A stretch of 64,000 bases of DNA from Actinernus sp. WN-2022 (GCA_030867875.1 JAOWCC010000577.1:86223740-86287739); one strand, 5' to 3'; shown: positions 32,288 to 44,100, counted from the stretch's first letter. The notes: generated by a model not told the origin, from the sequence alone. Made by a program: numbers and translations.

Positions 32288-32541
32288 GGGACCCAATTTT
32301 GATGGAAGGGGGTTTGTACCCGTAACCCACCACTTATTTAGATTTTTGACCACAAATATCTTCTTGAATAAAATACTTATTGAAGAAGTAACTGTATTTC
32401 TAGTTTCTACAGGCAGAGAAGAATGTGTGTCTGCATTAAAATCAGTATCCCTATTTTACAACGCGAGAAAATTACCCTCGAAAAAGGGGGTAGGGGTATT
32501 ACCCGCCATCCACCACCTGCCCTGAAAAAATTGGGTCCCAT
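32288..32541. mobile_element. Possible fold-back MITE (GGGACCCAATTTT ends)
   Basis: GGCGGGACCCAATTTT and AAAATTGGGTCCCA are inverted, with subterminal GGGTTTGTACCCGTAACCCA and GGGGTATTACCCGCCATCC blocks also roughly inverted. The target duplication is unclear. Confidence 0.45.
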
Positions 32542-32726
32542 TTGAAATCCATTGTTTTGATCGCTTTCCGAAGCGATTTTCTAGTTGAGGTTTGTCTGCA
32601 CGTGGTCGTTCTACGAAAGTGCCGTATATCGATCGATAGACGATGCCTGAGCAGCCAATCAAATTGCGAGTTTGCCGATAGTCGTCGGTGGCCTGGAAAA
32701 AGCGCCTCGTGAAATTCACGACAATA

Positions 32727-32918
32727 GACCTTTTCAGCTTGCCTGTTTGTTTCCCCATTTCAGACCACGTGATAGTTCTCCAGAGGATTCAGTGCTTTGT
32801 TTTCCAATTATATAAATTGTTACATTTCCTCTTGGGATACAGAAAAACAAGAAAACATTACTCAAGGGAAAAGTCAGGTGGTCTGACATGGATAACAAAG
32901 AGGCAAGTTGAAAGGGTC
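32727..32918. mobile_element. Intact MITE B, 192 bp, TA target
   Basis: GACCTTTTCAGCTTGCCTGT at the left and GAGGCAAGTTGAAAGGGTC at the right, with TA at 32725-32726 and 32919-32920. The interior (CCAGAGGATTCAGTGCTTTG) matches MITE B at 21005-22470, giving the uninterrupted form of that site. Confidence 0.8.
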
Positions 32919-32948
32919 TATTCTGACCATGCGATGACGCAAAACGTG

Positions 32949-33469
32949 GTAAATAAGAGGACATACCACGGTAAACTATCGTCGTGAATTGCTTGTTGCA
33001 CGTTCATCAACAATAACTCACAGGTTTATGATCTTGAAGTTTAATCACAATCACGGTTTGTCTCATGCTTGTCACAATGTTTCACTCACTTCGTCTCTCG
33101 ATCACCCACACACTCTTTCTCTTAATCTGGTTTTATTCCGTGCCTACATGTCAAGTACATACCGAATCAAGTATCCACATCTGATTGGATAACTAGCGCC
33201 ACACCCTGTATTGTGAATAGTTGTCTGGGTGTTACCTTACACTGTGCTTATGAACTAATTAAACTTCACTCATAACGCTCCACGCTTCACTTGTTGCATA
33301 ATTATAATAGCATTACAATGGCCAACTCTGACACTATCGTAATTTTACAGGAACAAACAAATAGTGAAGCGATCAGGGACAAGAAGTGTGCGCGCTATCA
33401 CGCAATTAATCGTGCGCGCAACCAGTGGCACGTATACGTAATCTACCGTAGTATGTCCTCTTATTTCCA
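32949..33469. mobile_element. Element with about 26-bp inverted ends
   Basis: GGTAAATAAGAGGACATACC near 32949 pairs with GTATGTCCTCTTATTTCCA near 33450; pairing continues into ACGGTA. The interior frames (67-70 codons) have no domain. Target duplication not determined. Confidence 0.55.
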
Positions 33470-34651
33470 ATGGCAATCAGCCAATCAGAAAACCAGAAAA
33501 TGAGCAGTTGTTGTAAACATTAATACAGATATCCATGTCATTGATCATACACGCGAATAAAACAAAACGAACAGTGGTCGTATCTCGGACACTAACGTCG
33601 TGCTTGTGTACAGAACATTACATTTTGATGTTCTTGGTTCACTACAGACAGCGATCGACCGCACACGATCGTGCGTTGAAAAACTCATGTTCAGTTTTCG
33701 AATTATCTTTTATCACCGTAGGTTCGAGAATTTAGATCCAATTCAAGCTGGCTTGGTTGTATAAACGTCCGATATATTTTCTAATATAATACATGATTTA
33801 ATTATTTCTCTGTAAAAATGTGTCTACGAAGCCCCATGGCGTCCCTGCTGTAGTTAATCATTTCATAAAGATAATTTATATGAGTCTAAAACGTGTTTGA
33901 CTAACCTTACTAGTTTGTTCAGCTGTCCGTTTGTCCGTCGATTTATTAAAAATGTTTCCAACTTCATTAAATCACAATTGATGACCGAAAACACGTTTTC
34001 CGGCTCGACACCGGTCCTACAAACCTTTTAATAGATTTAGTGTTCTGACGTTGCCATAATAAGTGGGTTTTCATTGCTTCAGTTATTGCTTTTGAAAGAC
34101 TATTTGTCTTGGTCTCCGGTGTTTGAGTTCATCTAAGTGAAGTATCGGCTACCATTAAATTAAATTGCTCTCTGGAAAATCGTTTGTTGACAATTTGATC
34201 GATAACGAGGCAGATAAATCCAATGGTGAAAAATAATACACATATATCCGTAAACACTCTATTAAGAAATGATACTGGAACACTTCCGAAAGGGTTGGAA
34301 ACATTGAATAAGGTTCTAGGCGAGCCGACGAAATAGCGATGTTTCGTGTGTCGTCATCTATTGTCATTAATGTGCCAACCAGAGATCCATTGGTTCCTAA
34401 CACAAAGCGGGCTTTACAAATCATGGTTGACATTAGCATAACAATTGCAATGTTTATCAACACGACACATCGCTATACGTTAGAGTTATCGTCCTGGAGC
34501 GAGGGGGTATACGTATGTGATTTATTCCCCGAGCGTTCCACACTAGAGCGCAGCCCGAGGTGAATACATCCCATACCCCGAGCGGAAGGCCAATAAAATG
34601 CTAATTTTTCACAATGGCGAGATTTTCTCATTGAATGTACGCAATAACAAT
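33470..34651. other. No gene seen; small inverted repeat near 34499-34600
   Basis: GAGGGGGTATACGTATGTGA and a decayed inverted partner (CATCCCATACCCCGAGC) suggest a small palindromic repeat. A 102-codon minus frame at 34155-34463 has hydrophobic stretches but no recognised family. Confidence 0.4.
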
Positions 34652-35445
34652 GGGTGTGTCTTCACTAGGGCATTTTTCTAGTATAACATTCCTTGAGGTG
34701 TTCGTTTACAGACCGACTTATACTAGTACAACGTGCTTGACTGTTTTTACTGTGAAATTTGAGGTGTTGGTATAATAAGTGGTTCTAATTACCAACCGCA
34801 ACATTCGAAAAAAATGGCGGGAGATTCCCGCTCTACCTTTAATTCTTGCTGTATTTATGCGAAAACGAAGGCGAATTTTACAAAAATTGCGACCAATGTC
34901 TCTTCAAATGAGTCGAAGAAGGAGAATAGCAGCATTCTCGCAATACAGCAACAGAACGGAGGTAATCGCAGAAGAAGGAAATCAGTCTAGGTATATCCAA
35001 GATGAGACCTTTTGGTCGACAATTATCAAGACCATCTGTGGCGTGAGCATTTCAGAGTAAGCAGGGAAACATTTGATTTCATTTGCGGCTTCGTTGGCCC
35101 ACAAGTTATGAAGCAAAATACAATCCTGCGTGAAGCAATTACCGTAGAGAAGCGGGTAGCTGTTGCTCTCTGGAGATTCTATATAAGAAGCGACACGTGC
35201 AATGCAAAAGGTCTGCTAAATGCTTGCTTTGACAGATGAATAAATAATCTGACAGTTCATGTGCAGTGATTGGTCGCGGCATGCGGCAGGACAGGTGATA
35301 CCATCTCCCGAGATAGTATAACTTGGCTGTGATTTCGGGTGCCGGTTTAAGCCGCAAAATTCCTAATGAAAACACTTTGCATGTTTAACTCGGTGAACTT
35401 CAACCCAAGTGTTTTCACTGTCTATGTCCTAGTGAAAACACACCC
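34652..35445. mobile_element. Decayed PIF/Harbinger transposon copy
   Basis: GGGTGTGTCTTCACTAGG at the left and CCTAGTGAAAACACACCC at the right are inverted ends. AAT on both sides (34649-34651 and 35446-35448) gives a 3-bp duplication, as in PIF/Harbinger transposition. The interior encodes a Harbinger transposase N-terminal fragment, so the element is a deletion derivative of an autonomous copy. Confidence 0.7.
34814..35239 (+). pseudogene. PIF/Harbinger transposase, N-terminal fragment
   Basis: An ATG at 34814 in an ATGGCGGGAG context is followed by shifted frames. One frame encodes a basic segment (FMRKRRRILQKLRPM). After a single-base frameshift near 35012 the frame reads DNYQDHLWREHFRVSRETF, then FICGFVGP, LREAITVEKRVAVALWR. 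This is the conserved region preceding the DDE nuclease of HARBI1-like transposases. The coding sequence ends soon after, so the DDE catalytic core is missing. A functional protein would cut and paste Harbinger DNA together with a Myb-like partner; this copy is dead. Confidence 0.75.
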
Positions 35446-35448
35446 AAT

Positions 35449-35760
35449 ATCTCTTTTCATAAGATCATTAGGATTGTTTTCCTAGTGCATAGTTGCATAA
35501 CATTACTGCTCACAAGGCTTCTTATTGTTTTTTTTTGCCTCGATTCTTTCAACCAACGTAGCTTGTATTGCGTGTCTGTATTAGTGAATTATGTTTTATT
35601 GCTGCCGCAGCGAGCGAGCCTGAAGCGAGCGAGCAAGGCAGCAGTTCTAATCTGTAAGCGGGTCCAAATCTCGATTTCTTTTTTTTACCACAATGCTTTG
35701 CACGGATCTGATCGTCACGTGACATTACACGAGGTGGAAGCTAACTACGTTCTTTAATGC
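35449..35760. other. No gene seen
   Basis: Short frames only. GCGAGC repeats near 35610-35635. Confidence 0.45.
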
Positions 35761-35768
35761 ATTTCTGT

Positions 35769-36091
35769 CCCGGGGGGGGGGGGGGGGGGGGGGGGGGACT
35801 CCCATATAAAAGGGGTAGGGATGCTCGTCGGACATTTTCGATTTGACCCCTAAGAGGTACTAAAATGGGCGTGGCTCAAGCATATTTTGACCCCTAAAAG
35901 ATGACAACAATGTAAATTGATAACAGCTTTTTTGTTCAATTGACACCCGACTCCTAAAAGGTACCGCTTTACATAGAAATGTCTGTGTTTGATGGTGGAT
36001 ACCCTAAGTGGTACCAAACTCCTGATTTTGACCCCTAATAGGTACGACGAGCATTCATGTACCCCTCACATAAGGGAGTCCCCCCCTCGGG
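35769..36091. mobile_element. G-run MITE, 323 bp, 8-bp TSD
   Basis: It starts CCC plus a 26-base G run (35772-35797) and ends GAGTCCCCCCCTCGGG. An exact 8-bp duplication ATTTCTGT flanks it (35761-35768 and 36092-36099). Inside are repeated TTTGACCCCTAA(A/G)AGGTAC and CCTAAGTGGTAC modules. It is nearly identical over its interior to the copy at 53126-53433. The 8-bp duplication suggests hAT-like transposition. Confidence 0.85.
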
Positions 36092-36099
36092 ATTTCTGT

Positions 36100-39045
36100 G
36101 TATGCTATCTTTGTGTAATCATGCATTTGTTGACGTGTAGGCAAACTCTCTACGTGTCAGCTATAAGTTTCCAAAGAGGAAGATCTCTCCTGTTATCAAG
36201 ATGGTGAGCAGCAAATAATTTTCTTCTATTGGTCTTCGATAAAGTCAAGCCGCCGGTTCAAAACACAATCAGCATTTACAATTACATTCTCAATTACAGT
36301 TGATTTCCGGTGTTTAAACTTCACCGGGGAGAACAGCAGTTTTTTGTGCCGGGAATCTTAGGAAAATGTCGGGAATTGGTAGGCTCGGGGATTTACCGGG
36401 AGATCGTTGATATGTCGGGACAAAATGAAAATAAATCGGGACAACTTTTGAGATACACACCACAACTCAAACAGGATTCAGTTGCACGATAGCCCCAAAA
36501 CTACAAAATATATTCATCTAACACCTTGGCATTTTTATCACCCAGTAATATATTTTTCCTGCCAAATGGTATACTAGTTTATCACTAACAGACACAACCA
36601 TATAGCAGACTGAATGACCACATCTGACTTATTAAAACTGAATATTCATTTTATCGTGGTGTTCATGATGTTCTGCATGCTAAATTACGAAATGTTTCTA
36701 GTATTGATACATAGAGCCGATATTTTGAAACGAATCTGAAATCCTAGGCGCCGTCTATCTATTTGAGACTTGGACGTCGTTTGAAAAATCGGACCATAGA
36801 CTTTTAAAAAAGTTATTAAGATTTACTAATCTGGCCTATATGACAATTTCATTATATATTCGAAAATTGTAAAATCCGGAGACGTAAATTATCTTGCTCG
36901 GGGAAATGGGTTTAATAAGGTAAAGCAACGAGAAGACGATGAGTAAAACCTGAATAAAGGAATAATCAGATTTCCTTAGCACAGAAGCCTTTTTAGGTGA
37001 TATTTGAGTTGACAACTCTCAACTTGAAAGGTTGAGAGTATTACCTTATCAAACTCTCTTCTCGTGCTTGATGTACTTTAATAAGCCTAGTAGATGTGGC
37101 CGAGATAAAAGCCTAAATGGAATTAAACTTTATAGTGTGAGATCTACCACCTGTCTTTTTCGTAGCTGTCAATTAGCTTTGACTAGATCATTATGTATAG
37201 TAACATATTGCTACTTGGAATCTCCGCTCCCATTGTTCAAGCTATAGTTAAGATATGGGGAAATGTTGACCTCTTACGTTGTCTTGTTTTTTTTTAAAGG
37301 CAACGTTTATGCAATTATGTGTGTGTGTGTTTGTGTGTATGTGTATATATTCTTAAAAAATCAGTATCAAAGTTTAACGTAGTAAGACATATGTTGTTCA
37401 GCACTGTTTTCTTCAGTATTTTTCCCGTTTCGCACTTTTCACTTTCCCTAAATAGAGAGAGACCTTCTAGCGATAGCAAAAAAAACAAAAGGGTGATGCT
37501 TACAGCCGTAAGGGTTGTCGTTTTGTCAATTATTTTAAAGTGCTGCAAGCAGTTCTATAACTAGTTGTGCTACGAGGACATAGTCTTGGTGGTCTCTCTT
37601 CTCTCCTCTAATCATTCTCTTATTGTCAAAGGTACTGGAAACAACAAGAGTGGAGGTAGATTGCGTGTAATAAGATAGCTGATTTAAACTCTTAAAATGT
37701 TGTTTACCACACACCAAACCGCACATTTATCACGCACACTGAATATGATTTAAAACCGATACAGGATTTTATCTGCAATATCTCTTGTTAACGACCTTTT
37801 ATGGCCTACATTTTAAAGAAATTAGGCTTCGCACATTAAGGCTGAAACAACATGCAGCTTTGTAGATCCTAAATTCATTCAAGCACTTTCTTTATATCGA
37901 AACTGAAACAGGTATACTGAGACAATGAGGATATTAATAAAGCTCAAACTAGCTGTAGACCATGTGTAGAGTGTCAAGACTAATCTTGCCTGATTATGGG
38001 CTGCGGCCTCTGCTTCAGATGTTTAATTGTATTTCTATTTTCCAAAAGCTTGTTTACGGTATATCAATCATTGAAATACTCGTATTTCTCAAAAAAATAT
38101 CTTAGTTTTTTCTTTGTATTCTAATGAAATACCTAATTGTATATTAAATACGTGTCATGCGAGCCTTTCTTAGAGAACTCAAGTTCACTCCCAATATAAT
38201 CGATGAGTTCCAGACGACAGTCCGATAGAACAGTATCTCTGGCAATGTACAGTTATTATTTGGAGTCACTAACCTGATTTTCCCAGTTTCAGTTCCCTTC
38301 ATGTGTTGGTCAGTCTTTAGCCAGTTCCCTTGGATCTGAGAAATATATTAAGATGGCTCTTTCAGTGTGGCTGTGTGTTTTATGGAAGAGTATTTAGTTT
38401 ATCAGATTTAAACGCGTGAACTTTTCGTCGCCTCCAATCATAAATAATGCATAATTAGCTCTTGAAAACCTTTTGGCCAAGTTTACAAGCTTCCTATAAA
38501 TACATTCTCACTGTTGTTATTCTGAGACAGGAAGTGACATAGAAACAAATATTTTAAAGTCAGTGAATCAGAAGTAAACTTGAAAGCAAGAAAGAAACTC
38601 AAAGCCGGCCAGAACCGTTAACCAAAAACATTTTGGATATGTCAAGTACCCGAAGTCACCGAAAGGAAAAAGGTTTGGAATTAAAATAACTTACTGCGAG
38701 AAGCTCTTAAAGAAGTGCAAGACACTAAATACAAAGAGAGCCTGCTTCTTCATAAGGCCGGGTTCCTCCAGTCTCTGCTACGCTCGCTTTTGTAAAGTAT
38801 TGACGGCCTAGTCTGGGGAGTGGTATACATACGTATAGGTCATCTTGTGCGTAGTGGTTTATGTGTAATGATATGACTCGAGTCAACCCTCCGTGCAACG
38901 AACATACGAGAAGAAAATCTGAAAACGTACGAGCACAACTGAAATTGCCACGATGTTCGTAACCGTAATCTATTCCAATGACTGATCAAATATCGAAAGC
39001 TGCGCGACAATAATTATCTCCAAACACCGTACAATGTGACATTTA
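36100..39045. other. No gene seen (about 2.9 kb)
   Basis: No domain-bearing frame. A degenerate TCGGGA-rich stretch at 36325-36445 and a (TG)n microsatellite at 37319-37344 are the only structured parts. Frames around 37319-37564 derive from the TG repeat. Confidence 0.5.
37319..37344. repeat. (TG)n microsatellite
   Basis: GTGTGTGTGTGTTTGTGTGT, slightly interrupted. Confidence 0.85.
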
Positions 39046-39049
39046 TTAA

Positions 39050-39338
39050 AGGGGCTATGTCATGGTACTGCGCACGTATCGAGTAATCGCTCGTTTAGTG
39101 GCTGTTAATTGGATACAAACAGTTAAACTTCCCTCCCTCAATGCTCGATTGAAAGGACTTTCAATATTTTCCCTGGAGACTGTTCATATACACTGTTTGT
39201 TAGTCATTTTTGCATATTTGCTTTCATTTTAAGCATCCCACATGGCCGAGAGGTTCGTTAGTTCATATCAAAATCGGTGGAAATAGCTTTTTACGGCCCG
39301 GAAAAACGAATGTAAAGTATTACCGTGACACAGCCCCT
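39050..39338. mobile_element. 289-bp TTAA-target MITE
   Basis: AGGGGCTATGTCATGGTA and TACCGTGACACAGCCCCT are inverted ends, with TTAA at 39046-39049 and 39339-39342. The family includes the half copy at 339-480, and the terminus matches the 942-bp element at 16663-17604. It is probably mobilised by a piggyBac-type transposase. Confidence 0.85.
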
Positions 39339-39344
39339 TTAAGG

Positions 39345-40199
39345 ATCTTTTCAAATATCTCGAACACCATGTTTAGTGTTGAACATGTTTTGAACTTTTC
39401 AGAACGATGTTAAAAATAGATCACAATCTGTCACGAATTTAGTTGCACAGGTCACTTTTGATTGAGCAGTCTCCACTTTGTCTAAACGTTGACGGTATTT
39501 ATCTTCTTTGTATTCACACTGTTCTTAAAAACAAAAATGAAAATGTACATACTTTGTGCATTGACTGATTTATTTGTAAATACGTTGTGCACCGAAAATT
39601 ATCAATCTGTGTTCATTTCGTTAATTGTTGACGGTCCCTGAAGTCTTAATTTGACGCTAATCAAATGAGACGTGAAGTAGTTTATCAAAGTAATTGTTTA
39701 TAATATATTCAAAGCAAGCAAAGAAACAAGAACATTCCAGCCGTACATTTTATTTGGTACAGTAGATAACACAGGGTAAAAGGTCAAGGGCAGAGATATT
39801 TAGCTCCGTAACTGTTCAGTTTAGTTTAATTTCAGTGTATTTTTAGCAGTACTTTGCTAAACTCCCCACAGCACCCCAGGTTGACAAGAGAACACAAGAC
39901 AGGACAATTTTTAATAGAGAGTCATATACAGATGGTTGTACATAGGCGTAAAACTCTAATAGGATAAATACTAAGGGATAAATAAATATCAATGCCAAGT
40001 AATACGTAATACAACATATGTTTAATATTTTTAACGTTTTGTTATTTCAAAACATTCATAATTATATTTTGCAATTAAAGATTTATATATCCTAGGTGCG
40101 ATCAGTTCTTTATAGTGTTTAAATTCTTTGCCAATTTCTTGAAATAGTGCATTCCTTTTGTCAGAGTAAATGTCACAATCAATTAGGTTGGACGATGTG
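39345..40199. other. No gene seen
   Basis: AT-rich. The 69-codon minus frame at 40031-40240 has no domain and overlaps the GGTACC repeat region. Confidence 0.45.
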
Positions 40200-40569
40200 G
40201 CTAAAAGGTACCAGAACCTCGTACTGTGGGCGTGGTTCATATTTGTTTCTATCCCTAAGAGGTACCAATCTCAAAACACAAAATTAACTGACATTTGATC
40301 CAAATGAAATTAACTGTGAAAATACCAAGACGCGAAGCCAGACCAATAGATCATTACACGATAATTCTATTTTCTGACAAGTAGTAATACCCTAAAAGGT
40401 AAATTTAAAAAAAAGGCTGCAAGGACCACTTTTACAAACAAAAGTGTAGCCGGATCTGTGAAGATCAGGATGAGGGATTAGAGATCAAGATCAGGGATTA
40501 GAAATTAGGATCAGGGTACAATAAATAACATCGTACAGCCGTCCAATCAGCCTTGCAGTCTTCATATAC
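40200..40569. repeat. Decayed GGTACC-module repeat with short direct repeats
   Basis: GGTACCA(G/A) and CCCTAAGAGGTACC modules, and GTGGGCGTGG as in the G-run MITEs, mark a diverged relative. GATCAGG(A/G)..GGGATTAGA is repeated three times at 40463-40515. Confidence 0.55.
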
Positions 40570-40804
40570 CTTAAAAGGTACCACGATAACCACAACTGTG
40601 GACGTTTCAAATTGAACATCCTATGTGGTACTGAACTATGCATTTTAACACCTAAAATGTACCACGATAACCACAACTGTGGACGTTTCAAATTGAACAC
40701 CCTAAGTGGTACTGAACTATGCATTTTAACACCTAAAAGGTACCACGATAACCACAACTGTGGACGTTTCAAACACTCTAAGTGGTACTGAACTATGCAT
40801 CTTT
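40570..40804. repeat. 81-bp tandem repeat, 2.9 copies
   Basis: CCACGATAACCACAACTGTG starts at 40581, 40662 and 40743, with GTGGTACTGAACTATGCAT ending each unit. The third copy has a short deletion. Units are built of the same GGTAC modules as the G-run MITEs. As 81 is a multiple of three, the minus strand shows a spurious 27-residue protein repeat. Confidence 0.85.
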
Positions 40805-40944
40805 TGTGAAAATGTTGGCCCAACATGGTCCAACATGAGGTGCTTAAAAGCCTAACATTGTTGGGCCTATATGTTTTAGAATAATCTTCGAATGTTTAGT
40901 CATTGATGATTTAAAACCTATACTATACTAAGTAATATTTTTAA

Positions 40945-41513
40945 GTTTAAAAGTTCATCTCTTGTACACAGTCAGAATTCAATATGATAAAACAAATATT
41001 CCAGCTGTACCCCTTAACTTTATTACATCTGCCTCTGAATCCCACTCCTACAATACAAGATATGCAGCCAATCAAAACCTATACAGACCAGCTGCCAGAA
41101 CCAATTATGGTCTATCTACATTTAAAGCTATGGCTTCCAAGATAGGAAAAAATACCTATTATCTCAAATGTTCACCTCACAGCAGTTTTAAGATAAAATA
41201 TAAATTATTCTTACTTGATGATCAGACCTGACATCTCTATATATACTGCCATCGAGCTTGTTATATGATATTAAACACTATTTCTCTCCATTTTAATTAT
41301 TTAGTTTTCCCCCTAGAGTTAATATTTCTGTTATCAAATTTACTGTCCATTTCATATAATGTACATGCAATATGTATACATATAACTGAAACTTGTATTT
41401 TCTTTTTCTTACTTATATGAAGTTCTGATAACATTTTCGGTAAACCTGTCCTCGTATATTTATTCTGATGGTAGTAGCTAACTCGAAAGCTTCGATGCTA
41501 CTTTGACCACTAC
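40945..41513 (+). mobile_element. LINE 3' end (family of 58557-60945)
   Basis: The frame at about 40945-41231 translates to the ORF2 C-terminus: SHSYNTRYAANQNLYRP, ARTNYGLSTFKAMASK. It aligns with HNYNTRHALNKNLYRP of the 59167-60945 copy. The 3' UTR ends with the conserved hairpin region at 41471-41513 (CTTTGACCACTAC). It is 5'-truncated. Confidence 0.75.
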
Positions 41514-41528
41514 ACACAATTCCTTACC

Positions 41529-41896
41529 CTGGCTCCAGAGGCTTTCTTCCGTCGGAGAGAAGCGAACGGAGCCGCGAAGCGGTGAGAAGGGAAGAGAGAA
41601 GAAAGCCTCTGGTAGCCCGCGACCGTTGACTGATCGTACCGCACCAATAGATTTGAACTAGGGAAAAGATCTGTCTCTTCCTCCTGATTGGAGGAATATT
41701 TAATCACCTTATAGCGTTGTCTGATTAGCTATTGTCTAGTGTGTTGTGATTGGTTCCTCGTTAATTGATCTAGTGATGTTGATTGGCACCTATCGTTAGC
41801 ATGATAGTGAGAAACGTTCGCGGGCTACCAGAAGCTTTCTTCTCTCTTCCCTTCTCACCGCTTCGCGGCTCCGTTCTCGAACGCCTCTGGGACCAG
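41529..41896. mobile_element. 368-bp MITE, long subterminal inverted repeats
   Basis: Ends CTGGCTCCAGAGGC / GCCTCTGGGACCAG. A roughly 60-bp block (GAGCCGCGAAGCGGTGAGAA, GGGAAGAGAGAAGAAAGC) at about 41565-41622 returns inverted at 41825-41875. The interior has CCAAT motifs in both orientations. Non-coding. Confidence 0.75.
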
Positions 41897-42837
41897 AGAA
41901 ACAATTCCTGTAAACCATATATATTACTTCTTGTAACAAACTTGAACCTTGAATCATAGCTTAAACATATTGTTTAAACAAGTTGTTTAATAATAATAAT
42001 AATACAAGTTAAAATAATCGACCCGGCCGTTCACACCCCCTAGCCTCGCGCTTGCTAGCGCAAAACCAGTTTGAAATTAAACCTTAGTTTTAACTCTGCA
42101 GTAACTAAACACATTCAAGATTTGGAACATTTTTACAATTTACTGAGATTTAACTCGGTTTAATTAACCATGGGTGTGATTGACTCGTCTGCAGCTGTCT
42201 ACAGCTCATTTCAAATCAAAAATTTAATCAAAAACTCATTACTTAACCTTTTTTTTATAATGAGGTTTCTGATACTGTTGACATTACACGACTGAATATA
42301 CCTACAAGTTTAAGAGAACATGCCGAGAAAACGACATGTTTTAGTTCTTTATTTGGGCAAATAATTCATGTTTACAACGTACTGTTTTCTATATCAGTTT
42401 TACACGCATACAATGTAGGAAACGGGAAAAAAAGATGAAAACATTACGGTACAAATAGTGATACAAAAAAATATCACAGAAAACAGAGCCAAAAAAGACA
42501 AAGTAATAAGTAATTAATACTAGACTGAGTCAATGGTTGAAGGGAAATAGATATAATCAAAGGAAGGACATCTATTGAAAGGGCAGATACGAATCTTTAT
42601 TATAAATCAGTACTATTTTAAACTAAAAGACATATTTACTCTTAATAATCTAGTACTATATAGATTTAGTTTGCCCCATTCTACAGTGAGTTTACACCTC
42701 TTTTTGCACTCTTTTATGCAATCTTTTGGGGATTAAAGTACATATACGGTATTTCAGAGTCGTATCATTTCCATTATCATTTCAATGAGTTTCTTGGAAT
42801 TGATTGCTGACATAATTATATTATTTCAGTTAACTGT
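41897..42837. other. No gene seen
   Basis: A short (AAT)n at 41989-42003. No domain-bearing frame or clear inverted repeat. Confidence 0.5.
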
Positions 42838-42900
42838 CCGAAAGTAACGGCTACCCGAACGTAGCTCAGTACTTTGATACGGTAGATCACACTATCACGT

Positions 42901-43996
42901 TTGATACGGTAGATCACACTATATTATTAAATAGGTTATCTACCCGGTTTGGGGTAAAGGGCATGGCACTGTCTTGGTTTTATTCATATCTCACCAATAG
43001 AAAGCAGTTCGTTAAAGTGCGCGAGGGGATGTCTTCAAGTCGCGATCTTTTATGTGGAGTACCTCAGTTCGGTATTAGGCCCAATGCTCTATTTGCTATA
43101 TACCTCTCCTCTTGGAGATATTGTCAGGCATCATGGTATGCTTTTTCATTTTTATGCTGATGATATGTAAATTTATTTGTCCTTCGAGTCAACATCAGAT
43201 ATACAGAAGGACGCCGCTGTAAGCAACATCCAGGCATGCATTAGTAATATTAACAGGTAGATGTTAATCAACAAACTAACGCTTAATAATGATAAGACAG
43301 AGGTTCTAGTTATTAATGCGAAACACCGTCCACGCCCAGACTTAGATTTCCTGTTAGTTGGAAATGAGCGTGTCACACCATGAGCTCATGCTCGAAATCT
43401 GGGCATTATATTTGATAACTCTATGTCATTAGAACGTCAGGTTGCTGCTATTAGTAAGGGTGCTTTTTCCATATTAGAAATATTGCTGGAATTAAGAAGT
43501 ACTTATCGGAAGGTAGTATAAAAATTCTAGTTCATGCTTTTGTTACTTGTAAGCTAGACACTGGAAACTCGCTCCTAAGTGGACTTCCGGGTTACTTAAT
43601 TAAGAAACTGCAGTCAGTTCAAAATTGCGCCGCTCGCCTTATTGTTTTGCGGTGGAAAGTATGATCATATTTCACCTGTTCTTCAGCGTCTCCACGTAGA
43701 AAAACGAATAACTTATAAGATATTACTTCTTACATATAAAGCTCTAAATAATCTGGTTCCTACCTACATTCGTAATATGGTAGAGTACTATACTCCTCCT
43801 CGTAATCTTAGGTCTGCCAATAAGTTCCTTCTGAAGGTTCCCACAGTCAATTTAAAGAGCTATGGAGAAAGGGCTTTTACCGTTATTGCGCCAAAACTGT
43901 GGAATTTGTTGCCACTTACTATTAAGTTATGTCCCTCGGTGGGAGTCTTCAAAGCTAAGTTAAAAGCATATTTATTTAAGGAAAGTTTTTATTAGT
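42901..43996 (+). pseudogene. LINE reverse transcriptase ORF2 fragment
   Basis: Translated in shifting frames: FDTVDH (motif A), then [23 protein letters not shown] (motif B), AIYLS, a frameshift, YADD at about 43155-43165 (catalytic motif C) followed by a stop, then C-terminal blocks ITYKILLLTYKALNNLVPTY and AFTVIAPKLWNLLPL, with a natural stop at 43993-43995. The last 117 codons are open. The endonuclease domain and the N-terminal half of the RT are absent. The family would copy LINE RNA into the chromosome by target-primed reverse transcription. Several frameshifts and stops make it dead. Confidence 0.8.
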
Positions 43997-44056
43997 TTAG
44001 TTATTGCTTAGCTCGTAAGATTTTATAGTTCGTGTAAATTAACTTGCCTCATTGTT

Positions 44057-44100
44057 TTCCAGCTATGTAAAGCGCCTTTGGACGTTTAGGATTAAGGCGC
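44057..44100 (+). other. LINE 3' stem-loop
   Basis: AAAGCGCCTTTGG and TTAAGGCGCTATA can pair through GCGCCTT/AAGGCGC, just upstream of the (ATT)n tail. Such 3' stem-loops are known recognition elements in CR1/L2-type LINEs. Confidence 0.6.

Noticed and set aside
35772..35797. G-quadruplex regulatory element
   Set aside because: The G run is the terminus of a MITE with a defined 8-bp duplication, so a regulatory role is not needed to explain it; quadruplex formation is possible but unsupported.
40491..40826. Minus-strand 111-codon frame with 27-residue protein repeats
   Set aside because: It is produced by the 81-bp DNA tandem array. No domain and no other evidence of coding.
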